From Weizmannia acidilactici (GTDB taxonomy: Bacteria > Bacillota > Bacilli > Bacillales > Bacillaceae_C), in contig NZ_BKZP01000015.1 of assembly GCF_008974185.1 (NCBI RefSeq), positions 1 through 64,000 of the forward strand: a DNA stretch of 64,000 bases. The letters run 5' to 3'. Both the position numbers and the translations under genes were made by a program. A model generated the notes under the pieces. That model was not told the origin of the DNA and did not search any database. It was given only the letters and a program-made list of their open reading frames with translations. How positions within the stretch are numbered: position 1 is the first letter of the stretch; each line of letters begins with the position of its first letter. This document shows, piece after piece, positions 49,832-59,216 of the stretch.

Positions 49832-50030
49832 AGAAAGCGGAGGCGACTGATTATCGGCGTATGAGCCTCACGTTCTCGAACTGAGATAAAGGAAACACGG
49901 CGAGGAAATGAGCCGATGTTGGTTTACGCAAAAAGAGGGGGGCCAGAAGTTCACTAACCGATAGGAGCCGGAGCTGGGCAATAGAAAAGCGGAGGGCGCA
50001 TATATGCCCTCTGTTTTTGTTTAGGCTCTG
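49832..50030 (+). repeat. Intergenic structured stretch with terminator, likely dispersed repeat
   Basis: Two similar openings occur about 150 bases apart (AGAAAGCGGAGGCGACTG at 49832 and AGAAAAGCGGAGGGCGCA at 49983), with GCCGATG and GGAGCCGGAGCTGG between them. The second leads into a terminator (GAGGGC with GCCCTC, then TGTTTTT, 49991-50018). No open reading frame is plausible. The style resembles abundant non-coding repeats of Bacillaceae, from memory only. Confidence 0.4.
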
Positions 50031-50037
50031 TTAAATT

Positions 50038-50159
50038 TTATTGTTGATGATCGCTAATTTCTTATACTCCTGAAGGATAAGCGAGCTCTCGTGCTGAGGT
50101 ATTGAGTGAGGAGGCTCGTGGCGCAGGGGTGTAGCGGATTGCGCGATCATCAATAATAA
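50038..50159. mobile_element. MITE-like element with 17-bp terminal inverted repeats
   Basis: TTATTGTTGATGATCGC (50038-50054) and its complement GCGATCATCAATAATAA (50143-50159) match at 16 of 17 positions and enclose 88 non-coding bases. A small non-autonomous element is the simplest reading. It ends about 55 bp before the mupG promoter. Confidence 0.5.
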
Positions 50160-50213
50160 CCTTTGTTAAAAGTGAAACGCTATTTCTTTTTTGATTATAA
50201 TTTTTGAATAATA

Positions 50214-50243
50214 TTGTAATTTTATTTCAAATCAGAATATAAT
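50214..50243 (+). promoter_or_regulatory. Promoter of the mupG operon with overlapping palindrome
   Basis: TTGTAA (50214-50219) and TATAAT (50238-50243) are 18 bp apart. An imperfect palindrome with arms TTTGAA (50203-50208) and TTCAAA (50226-50231) overlaps the -35 and could be the operator of the RpiR-type regulator encoded at the end of the operon; this is inference. Confidence 0.5.
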
Positions 50244-50266
50244 GAAATTAAAAAGGGGGTGAATAC

Positions 50267-51337
50267 TTGTTTGGGTTTTCAATTTATTTAAATGAAGACT
50301 GGTCTGATGCGAAAGAAGCCTATATAGCGGAAATGGCAGATATCGGGTTTAAAGGCATTTTTACATCCCTGCATCTTCCGGAAGACGATGTATTGCAATA
50401 CGGTGGAAGGTTGAAACAGCTTGTGAATGCCGCAAGAAGCAGGGGTCTCAGGCTCATGGCCGATATTTCGGGAAATGCGCTTGAAGCAGTAGGCCTCTCC
50501 ATCCACCGCCCCAAACAAATCAAGGAAAGCGGGATCACAGGGCTCCGCGTGGATGACGGAATTGATTTAAAAGATATCGCCGCACTTTCAAACTTCATTA
50601 TAGTCGGAGTAAATGCGGACACTCTTACTGAAAGTGATTATGAAAATTTGGAAAAGTACGGTGCCAATTTCAGTCGGATGGAAGCCTGGCACAATTATTA
50701 TCCACGCCTCGAAACCGGCCTTGATGAAAAATGGTTTGGCGAAAAAAACAAGTGGCTGAAAAGCAAAGGGCTTTCCGTAGCCGCCTTTGCCCCTGGGGAC
50801 GGCGAGCTGCGCCATCCTTTGTACGAAACCCTTCCTACTTTGGAAATGCACAGGCATGAAAATCCGCTCGCTGCTTCATTGTCGCTTTTGCAACATTACG
50901 CTGTGGATCATGTATACATCGGTGATCCTGGCTTAACGGTTGAATCCTGCAGCCAATTCAGACAATGGATCCGATGCGAAACGATTCTCCTGCATGCTGC
51001 CGCGAAAGAAGAAAAATGGCAACCGTATATTTTTAAAAAACATCAAAACCGGATCGATCCGGCAAGGGATGTCATCCGGAGCATCTATTCCCGGAGAGAA
51101 AATAAAGATGCGGATATTCCGCCCGAAAATAACGGGCTGCGCACTGCCGGCAGCATTACATTGGATAATCAACTTTACAAAAGATATAAAGGGGAACTGC
51201 AAATTGTAAGGCGCGCCCTGCCTCCCGACCCGAAAGTCAATGTAATCGGCCGGATTGCAGCGCGCGATTTGCCGCTCCTACCCTTTATACAATCAGGAAC
51301 AAAGTTTGAGATTACAGCGAGTGAGGGAGGAAAATAA
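50267..51337 (+). CDS. mupG: 6-phospho-N-acetylmuramidase (DUF871 family)
   Basis: A 356-residue protein with the MupG/DUF871 layout: an N-terminal TIM barrel ([35 protein letters not shown], then [18 protein letters not shown]) and a C-terminal cyclophilin-like domain from about 235. MupG splits MurNAc-6-phosphate-GlcNAc after uptake in the S. aureus recycling pathway. Here it heads mupG-murQ-murP-murR, the same set. The start is TTG at 50267, with AGGGGGTG about 5 bases upstream. The stop overlaps the murQ ATG by one base. Confidence 0.9.
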   Translation: MFGFSIYLNEDWSDAKEAYIAEMADIGFKGIFTSLHLPEDDVLQYGGRLKQLVNAARSRGLRLMADISGNALEAVGLSIHRPKQIKESGITGLRVDDGIDLKDIAALSNFIIVGVNADTLTESDYENLEKYGANFSRMEAWHNYYPRLETGLDEKWFGEKNKWLKSKGLSVAAFAPGDGELRHPLYETLPTLEMHRHENPLAASLSLLQHYAVDHVYIGDPGLTVESCSQFRQWIRCETILLHAAAKEEKWQPYIFKKHQNRIDPARDVIRSIYSRRENKDADIPPENNGLRTAGSITLDNQLYKRYKGELQIVRRALPPDPKVNVIGRIAARDLPLLPFIQSGTKFEITASEGGK

Positions 51338-52224
51338 TGGAGCTGCAAAAACTCACTACGGAACAGCGCAACAAACGCTCTATGGATTTGGACATACTGC
51401 CTTCCATTGATATTTTGCGTTTAATGAATAGTGAAGACCAAACAGTGCCTTTGGTCGTTGGAAAAGAGCTGGGGCAAATTGAAAAAGTGGTAAAAGCAGC
51501 CGTCCGGTCTTTTCAACTTGGCGGACGCCTGATTTATATCGGTGCGGGAACGAGCGGGCGGTTAGGGGTTCTGGATGCGGTCGAATGTGTGCCAACTTTT
51601 AGCGCGGATCCTTCCATGGTACAGGGGGTGATTGCAGGGGGCGAGGCAGCCATGACGTCGGCTGTTGAAGGTGCGGAAGATTCCCCGGAGCTTGGGAAAG
51701 CAGATTTGAAAAGAATCCGTTTATCCGAAAACGATACGGTGCTTGGCATTGCGGCAAGCGGCAGAACCCCGTATGTGATCGGTGCGTTGGATTATGCGAA
51801 ACGGACAGGTGCGCTCACCGCAAGCCTTGCCTGCAATAAAGGGGCAAAAATCAGCAGGCACGCCGATATCGCGATAGAGGTGGATGTTGGGCCTGAGGTG
51901 TTAACCGGATCAACGCGTTTAAAATCGGGCACGGCGCAAAAACTCGTGTTAAACATGATTTCCACCGCAACAATGGTCGGAATCGGCAAGGTTTATAAAA
52001 ATTTGATGGTGGATGTCAAACCGACAAATGAAAAGCTGGTAGAACGCGCAAAAAATATCATCATGCAGGCGGCGGGCTGCAGTTATGAAACGGCTGAACA
52101 GTTTTTACGCGAATCGGGTGGAAATGCAAAAGTAGCCATCGTGATGCTGTTAACCGGCCTCTCAAAAGAAGAAGCATGTCGGAGATTAGAGGCCGCAAAC
52201 GGTTTCGTCCGGAAAATCTTGTAA
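51337..52224 (+). CDS. murQ: N-acetylmuramic acid 6-phosphate etherase
   Basis: A 295-residue SIS-domain lyase that converts MurNAc-6-P to GlcNAc-6-P and lactate. [20 protein letters not shown] is the sugar-phosphate loop, [19 protein letters not shown] holds the catalytic glutamate region, and [11 protein letters not shown] is the second SIS signature. GGGAGG lies 6 bases upstream of the ATG, which overlaps the mupG stop. The next gene, murP, starts 17 bases after its stop. Confidence 0.95.
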   Translation: MELQKLTTEQRNKRSMDLDILPSIDILRLMNSEDQTVPLVVGKELGQIEKVVKAAVRSFQLGGRLIYIGAGTSGRLGVLDAVECVPTFSADPSMVQGVIAGGEAAMTSAVEGAEDSPELGKADLKRIRLSENDTVLGIAASGRTPYVIGALDYAKRTGALTASLACNKGAKISRHADIAIEVDVGPEVLTGSTRLKSGTAQKLVLNMISTATMVGIGKVYKNLMVDVKPTNEKLVERAKNIIMQAAGCSYETAEQFLRESGGNAKVAIVMLLTGLSKEEACRRLEAANGFVRKIL

Positions 52225-52241
52225 TCTCAGGGGGGAGAAAA

Positions 52242-53702
52242 ATGGCGGAAACAAAGGAACAACGTTTGGCGGATAAAATCTACGAAAATGTCGGTGGTAT
52301 AGGAAACGTTGATAAAATCATCCACTGTATGACGAGGGTCCGAATTACCATTAAAGATTACAGCAAAATCAACATGGAAGGATTGAAAGCAGTTGACGGC
52401 GTTTTGGGCGTGGTGGAAGATGAATCGCTGCAAGTCGTTTTAGGGCCCGGCATTGTGAACAAAGTGGCGGGCATCATGGTGGCGCAGGCAGGAGTGAAAT
52501 TGGGAGAAAGATTTCCAAAACACCCGGATAAAAATGAATCCGGCCTGACAAACCGTGAATTGGCAGAAGCAAAAGCCGCCGAGGTGAAAGCGAAGGAAAA
52601 AGCGAAGCGCAACGACAACACTACTTTTAAAAGAGTTTTGAAATCGATTTCAAACATCTTCGTTCCGCTGATTCCGGCATTTGTCGGCGCGGGGATGATT
52701 GCCGGGATTGCAGCGATTTTTTCTAACATGATGACTGCAGGCGACCTCGGGCATAACTGGGCACCGTTTATTACAACCTTAAACGTTATTAAAAACGGGC
52801 TTTATACTTATTTGGCCATTTACGTCGGCATTAATAGCGCGAATGAATTTGGCGCCACACCAGGACTTGGGGGCATCATTGGTGCGGCCATTTTGTTAAC
52901 AGGGATGTACCCGAATGCGCCGCTTTCGAATATTTTCAACGGAGATGCGCTTGCGGTCGGGCGGGGCGGCATTATCGGTGTCATATTTGCAGTATGGATT
53001 TTGTCTTTTGTTGAAAAATGGCTGCACAAGATTGTCCCAAATGCGGTGGATATCATTGTAACACCTACGATTGCACTATTGGTTGTCGGGCTTTTTACGA
53101 TTTTTATCGTGATGCCTGCCGCGGGTGTTGTTTCTAGCGCCCTTGTCGGTTCGGTAAACTGGCTGCTTGATGCCGGCGGCGTGTTTTCAGGATTCATATT
53201 GGGCCTCTTTTTTCTGCCGATGGTCATGTTCGGCCTTCACCAGATTTTAACCCCGATCCATATTGAAATGATCAATAAAACAGGCGTGACGCCGCTGCTG
53301 CCGATCCTAGCAATGGCCGGCGCGGGGCAGGTCGGTGCGGCGCTGGCGTTATGGGTGAGATGCAGAAAAAACAAAAAATTGGTACGGCTGATCAAAGGCG
53401 CCTTGCCGGTCGGCATCATGGGCATCGGCGAACCTTTGATTTACGGCGTGACCCTTCCTTTAGGGCGCCCGTTTATTACGGCGTGCATCGGCGGGGGCAT
53501 TGGCGGTGCGGTGATCGCCGAAATCGGCAATATCGGGGCCATCGCGGTCGGCACAAGCGGCATTGATTTAATCCCTTTAATCGCAAATGGGCACTGGCTC
53601 GGATATGTTGCGGGGCTCGTCTCTGGGTATATTGGCGGTTTTGTTGTGACCTATTTCTTCGGTGTTCCAAAAGAAGCGATGGAGGAAGCAAATACAAAAT
53701 AA
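52242..53702 (+). CDS. murP: PTS system MurNAc-type transporter subunit IIBC
   Basis: A 486-residue IIB-IIC protein. The IIB phospho-cysteine is in [10 protein letters not shown] (about 28-37), and the glucose-family IIC domain has about ten membrane segments (from about 130), including [18 protein letters not shown]. It has no IIA domain, so it must borrow one, as MurP does. It imports and phosphorylates MurNAc or, with MupG present, probably MurNAc-GlcNAc. ATG 52242 has GGGGGGAG 4 bases upstream; the longer in-frame start lies inside murQ. Confidence 0.92.
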   Translation: MAETKEQRLADKIYENVGGIGNVDKIIHCMTRVRITIKDYSKINMEGLKAVDGVLGVVEDESLQVVLGPGIVNKVAGIMVAQAGVKLGERFPKHPDKNESGLTNRELAEAKAAEVKAKEKAKRNDNTTFKRVLKSISNIFVPLIPAFVGAGMIAGIAAIFSNMMTAGDLGHNWAPFITTLNVIKNGLYTYLAIYVGINSANEFGATPGLGGIIGAAILLTGMYPNAPLSNIFNGDALAVGRGGIIGVIFAVWILSFVEKWLHKIVPNAVDIIVTPTIALLVVGLFTIFIVMPAAGVVSSALVGSVNWLLDAGGVFSGFILGLFFLPMVMFGLHQILTPIHIEMINKTGVTPLLPILAMAGAGQVGAALALWVRCRKNKKLVRLIKGALPVGIMGIGEPLIYGVTLPLGRPFITACIGGGIGGAVIAEIGNIGAIAVGTSGIDLIPLIANGHWLGYVAGLVSGYIGGFVVTYFFGVPKEAMEEANTK

Positions 53703-53706
53703 GTGA

Positions 53707-54570
53707 GTGACGGCCTTGGAAGAAAGTATCATTTTAAAGATCAAATCGAAATTAGAAGAGCTTTCAAAAATGGAAAGGAGACTGGGGGAGTATATACTCA
53801 GCCATGCAGAAGAAATTGTGGATGAGAATACGGGAAGCTTGGCGAAAAAAGCAGGGATAAGCCCGGCAACGGTTGTGCGGTTTTGCAAATCAATCGGTTT
53901 GCAGGGATTTGCTCAGCTGAAAATCAAGTTGTATGCAGATGTTTCGGGGGAAAACGGAAAAATTTACACCGATATTTCCCCAAATGAAGATGTGCCGTTA
54001 ATTGCTGAAAAACTGGCCATCAGGTTTAACCAGTCAATTTCGCAAACCGCCAACAAGCTGGATGCGGAAGCCGTGGATCAAGTGGCCGGAATGCTCGATG
54101 CCTGTCCCGTCATTTACGTCTACGGCCTGGGCGCTTCACATGTCGCGGCCGAAGATTTTACGCAAAAATTTTCAAGGATCGGCAAAGCCGTAGTCCATAT
54201 GCAGGACCATCACCTGCTTGCCTCTTCGTTGGCCAATGCGGATCAGAATAGCTTGTTTATTGCGGTCTCCAATTCGGGAGAAACGATTGAAACGGTGAAG
54301 TTAATGAAAATAGCAAAGCAGAGAGGACTTCGAACGGTTGCCATCACGCAAAAGCAGGATAGCACGCTTACGGAAATGGTTGATTTCGCGGTTTTCCACC
54401 ATGGCGGGGAGGCAGTCATGCTCAGAAGCGCCGCAACAACCTCACTGGCTGCGCAGTTGTTTACGATTGATGTTTTATATTTTGCCTATGTCAGCAAGCA
54501 TTACAGTGAAGCTGTCGGCCGGCTGAAAACTTCAAAGAGCCGGATTCAAACTTTTTTCCGGAAAGATTAG
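53707..54570 (+). CDS. murR: RpiR-family transcriptional regulator of the mur operon
   Basis: A 287-residue regulator with an N-terminal HTH_6 domain (LAKKAGISPATVVRFCKSIGLQG, about 45-67) and a C-terminal SIS domain (about 125-255, IYVYGLGASHVAAEDF and IAVSNSGETIETV). It likely senses MurNAc-6-P and represses the operon. The start is either GTG 53707 or TTG 53716; neither has a strong ribosome binding site. It lies four bases after the murP stop. Confidence 0.88.
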   Translation: MTALEESIILKIKSKLEELSKMERRLGEYILSHAEEIVDENTGSLAKKAGISPATVVRFCKSIGLQGFAQLKIKLYADVSGENGKIYTDISPNEDVPLIAEKLAIRFNQSISQTANKLDAEAVDQVAGMLDACPVIYVYGLGASHVAAEDFTQKFSRIGKAVVHMQDHHLLASSLANADQNSLFIAVSNSGETIETVKLMKIAKQRGLRTVAITQKQDSTLTEMVDFAVFHHGGEAVMLRSAATTSLAAQLFTIDVLYFAYVSKHYSEAVGRLKTSKSRIQTFFRKD

Positions 54571-54599
54571 GGCCGGCTTGCAATATTGCAAAGCCGACC
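54571..54599. repeat. Inverted repeat between convergent murR and ygaE
   Basis: GGCCGGCTT and GCAA pair with TTGC and AAGCCGACC. No T-run follows, so termination is only possible, not shown. Confidence 0.4.
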
Positions 54600-54606
54600 C
54601 AGATGA

Positions 54607-55686
54607 TTACTGGTCTTCCAATTCATTGATGTTTAATTCTGTTTTATCTTTATGGTATTTTTGGTAGACTTCAATCAATGCTTCCAAATGTTCGAGTTGT
54701 TCCTGGTAGTCGACCAACAGCGCAAGCAGGTTCATGATATGGTATGACTGGAGATCGGCGCGGAACGTCTTGTCTTTTAATTTTTGCAGGAAAAGATCCA
54801 TCAATACATTCCGCTGTTTATCGCCCGTATTTTGCTTTTGCGCATGCGCCTTTACTTTTCCGAGGAACATGAGCAGCAGTTTTTCGTGTTCATTCACAAG
54901 ATATTCTAGCTGTTCCCGGATCATCATCTGGAACGTTTCCGGCAAATGGGCAATATCCGACTTGTATTGGTACAGCCTTTTTAAAATGGTGTAGCTCAAG
55001 TTTAAGATTGAGACCATTTCTTTATATAAAACCACTTTCCGCTGCCGCTCAATTTTGCTGTTTTTCCCGTAGCTTTTTTCCTCTTTGAACAACGTGTAAA
55101 GCTGCTCCACTTTATAGACGCGTTCTTTGATGGTGGGCAGCTCTTCTTTTAACAAATGGTAATCCGCTTCCTGCCGGGATGTGATCCGGATAAATTTCAG
55201 CAGTTCTTCTGTCGCATGGGTGAGCCGTACATACAGCCTTGCTTCGTATTTAGGCGGCAGAAAAATTAAATTCACCAAAAATGAGCTGAAAATCCCGATA
55301 AACAAAGTGGCAAACCGGACCCCGGCCGCCTGCAGGAAATTGTTGTTCGGTGCTTCCATAATGACGATCATCGTAACAAGTGCAAGCCCGACTGTATCAT
55401 CGAGCTTCAGTTTCAGCATTAAAATAATGATGAGCACCGACCCGAGACCGACAATCAAAAAATGGTTGCCAAAGGCCATGACGAAAATAACGGCCAGTAC
55501 GGCGCCGATAATATTGCCTTGTATTTGTTCTATGATGGACCGGTAAGACCGGTAAATGGTGGGTTTGATAGCGAAAGTGGCAGCAATCCCGGCAAAAACC
55601 GGTGATGGCATTTTTAGCAATTGTGCCAAAAACAGGGCAATGGTAATTGCAATTCCTGTTTTGATGATGCGGGCTCCAACCCTCAT
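54607..55686 (-). CDS. ygaE: Aromatic acid exporter family membrane protein YgaE
   Basis: A 359-residue protein of the ArAE_1/DUF939 type. The N-terminal half has about five membrane segments (MRVGARIIKTGIAITIALFL onward, with FAIKPTIYRSYRSIIEQIQGN as the conserved loop). The C-terminal half is a soluble helical domain (about 155-359). Length and position near gsaB match B. subtilis YgaE. The substrate is unknown. AAAGGA precedes the ATG. Confidence 0.85.
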   Translation of the reverse strand: MRVGARIIKTGIAITIALFLAQLLKMPSPVFAGIAATFAIKPTIYRSYRSIIEQIQGNIIGAVLAVIFVMAFGNHFLIVGLGSVLIIILMLKLKLDDTVGLALVTMIVIMEAPNNNFLQAAGVRFATLFIGIFSSFLVNLIFLPPKYEARLYVRLTHATEELLKFIRITSRQEADYHLLKEELPTIKERVYKVEQLYTLFKEEKSYGKNSKIERQRKVVLYKEMVSILNLSYTILKRLYQYKSDIAHLPETFQMMIREQLEYLVNEHEKLLLMFLGKVKAHAQKQNTGDKQRNVLMDLFLQKLKDKTFRADLQSYHIMNLLALLVDYQEQLEHLEALIEVYQKYHKDKTELNINELEDQ

Positions 55687-55853
55687 AACGAAAATTTCCT
55701 TTCTAAAAAAAGTATTGCCTGGCGATTTATTTCTTGATCCTGTAAAAATGCGGTTTAAACAGGAATGTTCCTGCTTTTATTCTAAAAGAGGGGACTTTAT
55801 GGTGCAAAAAGATGGCACAGGAACGGCAATTGAACCGCACTGCCGGGCAGGTG

Positions 55854-56560
55854 TCAGCGGGATAAGCTGAATGCATTGAGAAAAGCGGTGAATTGGCGCC
55901 GGATTTCGGACAGATCCGGCATTTTCGCATGCATTGTTTCTTCATTTTGTATATAAGTGCCTGTCAATTGAAGATCCTCTTTTGCATGGATAAGGAAATT
56001 TTGGAAAATTTTCTCTGTTACTTCCGGATGAAACTGAAACGCTACGATATTCGTGCCATATAAAAAGGCCTGGTTTTTGCATGCTTCGGAACTTGCCAAG
56101 ACGACCGCCCCGTCCGGAATCGTAAATGTATCCCCGTGCCAGTGCAAAACATCAGGTGATGCCTGAAATGTTTTAAAATAAGGATGGTGGAGTGATTCTT
56201 CAGTAAAACGGACGGGAAACCAGCCGATTTCCGTTTCTATATTTATTTTTACGGACTACTTCGCCTAGGCAGTCCGCAATAAGCTGTGCCCCGAGGCAGA
56301 TCCCCAGCACTTTTTCCCCGAGCGGATCGTTTCGTGGATAAAAGTTTTTTCTGCATTTAGCATTTAGCCATGGGAAAGCTTCTTCCTCATAAATATTCAT
56401 ATATTCGCCCATAATGACACACATGTCAAAATCTTCTTGTGCAGGGAATGGTTCGTTTTCATACAGAAAAGTGTGAAAGCACATGCCCGTTTTCTTTAGC
56501 CCAGTCAAGAATGGTCCCGGAGCCTTCATAAGGGACGTGCTGAATATAATGGATACGCAT
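55854..56560 (-). pseudogene. Frameshifted class I glutamine amidotransferase
   Basis: Three frames together give one GMP-synthase-like amidotransferase. Frame one is MRIHYIQHVPYEGSGTILDW to GHVLSHF (start 56560 after GGGAGGGGAG). Frame two is TFLYENEPFP to the nucleophile loop LGICLGAQLIADCLGE. Frame three is IETEIGWFPVRF through LHWHGDTF to the catalytic FQFHPEVTEK. The frames join near 56470 and near 56250 (the second in AAAAATAAATA). All catalytic residues survive, so decay is recent, or one or both shifts are sequence errors. Confidence 0.82.
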
Positions 56561-56690
56561 TGTATTCTCCCCTCCCCCCGAACTTGATTTTACTATGAAC
56601 TGAATTATAACATGTTTGCCGGCAGGATAGTAGTGAAAGAATTCACAGATAATGGGAAGGCTGTTGTGTAACTCCATTTCTAACCCATAT

Positions 56691-56725
56691 AAAAAACCTT
56701 GGCATATTGGTTGCCAAGGTTTTTT
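56691..56725. terminator. bidirectional terminator downstream of gsaB
   Basis: A perfect 14-bp stem, AAAAAACCTTGGCA with TGCCAAGGTTTTTT, has T-runs on both strands. Confidence 0.88.
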
Positions 56726-56730
56726 ATAAA

Positions 56731-58023
56731 TTATTTGCCCAGCTGCGAAAAAGCGTAGTCTACGGCTTTAATTGTTTCCTGGGCATCTTCTTCTGTATGT
56801 TCGGTCGTCAGGAACCATGCTTCGTATTTCGAAGGAGCAAGATTGATGCCCCGGTTAAGCATCAATTTAAAGAATTTCGCGAACATCTCGCCGTCCGATG
56901 CTTCAGCTTGTTTGTAGTTCTCAACTTTTTCATCCGTAAAGTAAACGGTGAACGCGCCGACCAAGCGGTTAATCGTAATCGTAACACCGTGCTTTTTGGC
57001 CGCTTCCATTATGCCTTTTTCAAGCATTGCGCCGAGGCGGTCCAATTTTTCATATACGCCTTCCTCTTGCAGCACTTCAAGGCAGGCAATTCCGGCCAGC
57101 ATCGAAGCCGGGTTTCCGGCCATTGTTCCCGCCTGGTACGCCGGGCCGAGTGGTGCAACTTCTTCCATGATGTCTTTTCGTCCTCCGTATGCGCCAATCG
57201 GGAGTCCACCGCCAATGATTTTGCCCATCGCCGTTAAATCCGGCGTCACGCCCAGCAGGTTTTGCGCGCCGCCGTACATGAACCGGAAAGCCGTAATGAC
57301 TTCATCATAAATAACGAGCGCGCCGGCCTTGTGCGCCAGTTCGTTGATCGCTTCCAAAAATCCAGGCTTCGGCGGGACAATCCCAAAATTGCCGACAATC
57401 GGTTCGACAAGTACGGCTGCCACTTCATCGCCCCATTTTTCAAGCGCCTGCTTAAACGGTTCAACATCATTGTACGGCACGGTAATCACTTCGTTTGCGA
57501 TCGCCCGAGTGACCCCCGCCGAATCCGGCATACCGAGCTGCGAAGGGCCTGAACCGGCGGCAACGAGCACCAAATCAGAATGCCCGTGGTAGCACCCTTC
57601 AAACTTAATAATTTTATCGCGTCCGGTATATGCGCGCGCCACGCGGATCGTGGTCATCACTGCTTCCGTTCCAGAGTTGACAAAACGGACTTTGTCCAAT
57701 GACGGGATTGCCTCTTTTAGCATTTTTGCAAATTTTACTTCATACGGGGTTGGTGTGCCGAATAAAACGCCGTTATCGGCAGCTTTTTTGATCGCAGCGC
57801 TGATATGCGGATGGGCAAAACCGGTAATGATCGGGCCGTATGCCGCCAAATAATCGATATAGCGGTTGCCGTCCACATCCCAAAAATAAGCGCCTTTACC
57901 TCTTTCCATCGCGACCGGTGCGCCGCCGCCTACCGCTTTGTACGAGCGGGACGGGCTGTTGACGCCTCCTACGATATGCTGCAGTGCTTCTTTATATAGT
58001 TTTTCGGAATTTGTAAAATCCAT
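56731..58023 (-). CDS. gsaB: Glutamate-1-semialdehyde 2,1-aminomutase
   Basis: A 430-residue fold-type I PLP enzyme that makes 5-aminolevulinate for haem and related tetrapyrroles. It shows [33 protein letters not shown] (phosphate site), CYHGHSD, and the PLP lysine in [16 protein letters not shown]. It is the HemL2/GsaB paralogue by its ygaD-bcp-perR neighbourhood; hemL of the hemAXCDBL operon would be elsewhere. GAGGAGGG precedes the start. Confidence 0.94.
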   Translation of the reverse strand: MDFTNSEKLYKEALQHIVGGVNSPSRSYKAVGGGAPVAMERGKGAYFWDVDGNRYIDYLAAYGPIITGFAHPHISAAIKKAADNGVLFGTPTPYEVKFAKMLKEAIPSLDKVRFVNSGTEAVMTTIRVARAYTGRDKIIKFEGCYHGHSDLVLVAAGSGPSQLGMPDSAGVTRAIANEVITVPYNDVEPFKQALEKWGDEVAAVLVEPIVGNFGIVPPKPGFLEAINELAHKAGALVIYDEVITAFRFMYGGAQNLLGVTPDLTAMGKIIGGGLPIGAYGGRKDIMEEVAPLGPAYQAGTMAGNPASMLAGIACLEVLQEEGVYEKLDRLGAMLEKGIMEAAKKHGVTITINRLVGAFTVYFTDEKVENYKQAEASDGEMFAKFFKLMLNRGINLAPSKYEAWFLTTEHTEEDAQETIKAVDYAFSQLGK

Positions 58024-58169
58024 TTAGATTCCCTCCTCATTGGCATTGCCAATTTGCACCATATCCATTGTAGCCTTCCAATTTCTTACCGTCCAGAGGG
58101 GGATGTCATATTGGGAAAGGGAAGGGCGTACAATGTAGGGATAAACGATGAAAAGCTGGGGTATCAGGC

Positions 58170-58574
58170 ATGTTCTATTTTCTCGGCGTACTGGTTGTCC
58201 TTTGCATCGCAATGAGTTTGCGCACCTTGTTTTATCCGTCGTCCTGGCGCACCAAACAGCTTTCTTTCGACAACTTTCTTTTTCTAGCGTTCACATACAG
58301 CAATATTGTGATCGGCTTTGGCTTGTTGTATTTGATTCTTGATATAATGGGCTTCCGCATTGCACTGAATCACGGCAGGCAATTGGAAGGACATGATTTC
58401 CGCACTTTAATGGATTATATGTATTTGAGCGCGGTTACGTTGTTTTCCGTCGGCTACGGGGATATTGTTCCGATCGGAGCAGCCCGCATCCTTATCGTGA
58501 TTGAAGCGCTCATCGGCTATACAATTCCCGCAGCTTTTGTCGTAAAATCGGTTCTCGATTCGGAGAAAAAGTAA
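58170..58574 (+). CDS. Small potassium channel-type protein (Ion_trans_2)
   Basis: A 134-residue membrane protein with hydrophobic segments at about 2-20, 36-62 and 101-125, and a pore loop with the selectivity filter SVGYGD (93-98) preceded by VTLF. This is the two-TM-plus-pore K+ channel signature with one extra N-terminal segment and no regulatory domain. It would act as a tetramer. GGGG is 9 bases upstream. It lies in the gsaB-bcp gap. Confidence 0.85.
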   Translation: MFYFLGVLVVLCIAMSLRTLFYPSSWRTKQLSFDNFLFLAFTYSNIVIGFGLLYLILDIMGFRIALNHGRQLEGHDFRTLMDYMYLSAVTLFSVGYGDIVPIGAARILIVIEALIGYTIPAAFVVKSVLDSEKK

Positions 58575-58640
58575 TCATTTGCAATTTCCCCCAAAAGCAG
58601 GTAGGCTAAAAGAAAAAGTTAGAAAAAGGATGATGGGTAA

Positions 58641-59093
58641 ATGGCACCGGATTTTACACTGCCTGAAACAAACGGGAAACTAATTACGTTATCGGATTTC
58701 CGCGGTAAAAAACATGTTGTGCTCTATTTTTACCCGAAAGATATGACGCCAGGTTGTACAACAGAAGCGTGCGATTTCCGCGACCATTATAAAGATTTTT
58801 CCGATCTGGATGCGGTGATTATCGGGATCAGTCCGGATCCTGTTGAGAGACACCAAAAATTTACGGAAAAGCACGGGCTCCCGTTTTATCTGCTTTCGGA
58901 CGAAGACCATAAAGTGGCGGAGAAGTACGGCGTCTGGAAGAAGAAAAAGACGTTCGGGAAAGAATATATGGGCATTGAACGATCCACTTTTATCATAGAC
59001 AAAAACGGGGAGATTGTAAAAGAATGGAGGAAAGTGAGGGTAAACGGCCATGCTGAAGAAGCGCTGGCTTATATAAAAGAAAATCTCGCATAA
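58641..59093 (+). CDS. bcp: Peroxiredoxin Q / thiol peroxidase
   Basis: A 150-residue AhpC/TSA-family protein reducing hydroperoxides. The peroxidatic Cys39 and resolving Cys44 lie in [15 protein letters not shown]. It equals B. subtilis YgaF. The usual N-terminal extension (about seven residues with IG-x-K before APDF) is missing: the in-frame ATG at 58641 follows a TAA, while the ATGATGGGTAAA just upstream encodes M-M-G-K one base out of frame. The start at 58641 with AAAGGA 10 bases away is workable. Confidence 0.88.
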   Translation: MAPDFTLPETNGKLITLSDFRGKKHVVLYFYPKDMTPGCTTEACDFRDHYKDFSDLDAVIIGISPDPVERHQKFTEKHGLPFYLLSDEDHKVAEKYGVWKKKKTFGKEYMGIERSTFIIDKNGEIVKEWRKVRVNGHAEEALAYIKENLA

Positions 59094-59188
59094 CTGCCTA
59101 TTTTTGTGGGCCAGTGGCTTTTGTCCATGCCAAAACGGTCCGAAAACATATTTTAATAATACCTCCTCAGAAATAATTATATAAATGG

Positions 59189-59216
59189 GAACCGGCTGGT
59201 CCGGTTTCTTTTTTAT
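59189..59216 (+). terminator. terminator after bcp
   Basis: GAACCGG pairs with CCGGTTTC (GGTTC/GAACC core) around CTGGT, followed by TTTTTT. The relaxase remnant begins at its end. Confidence 0.75.
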
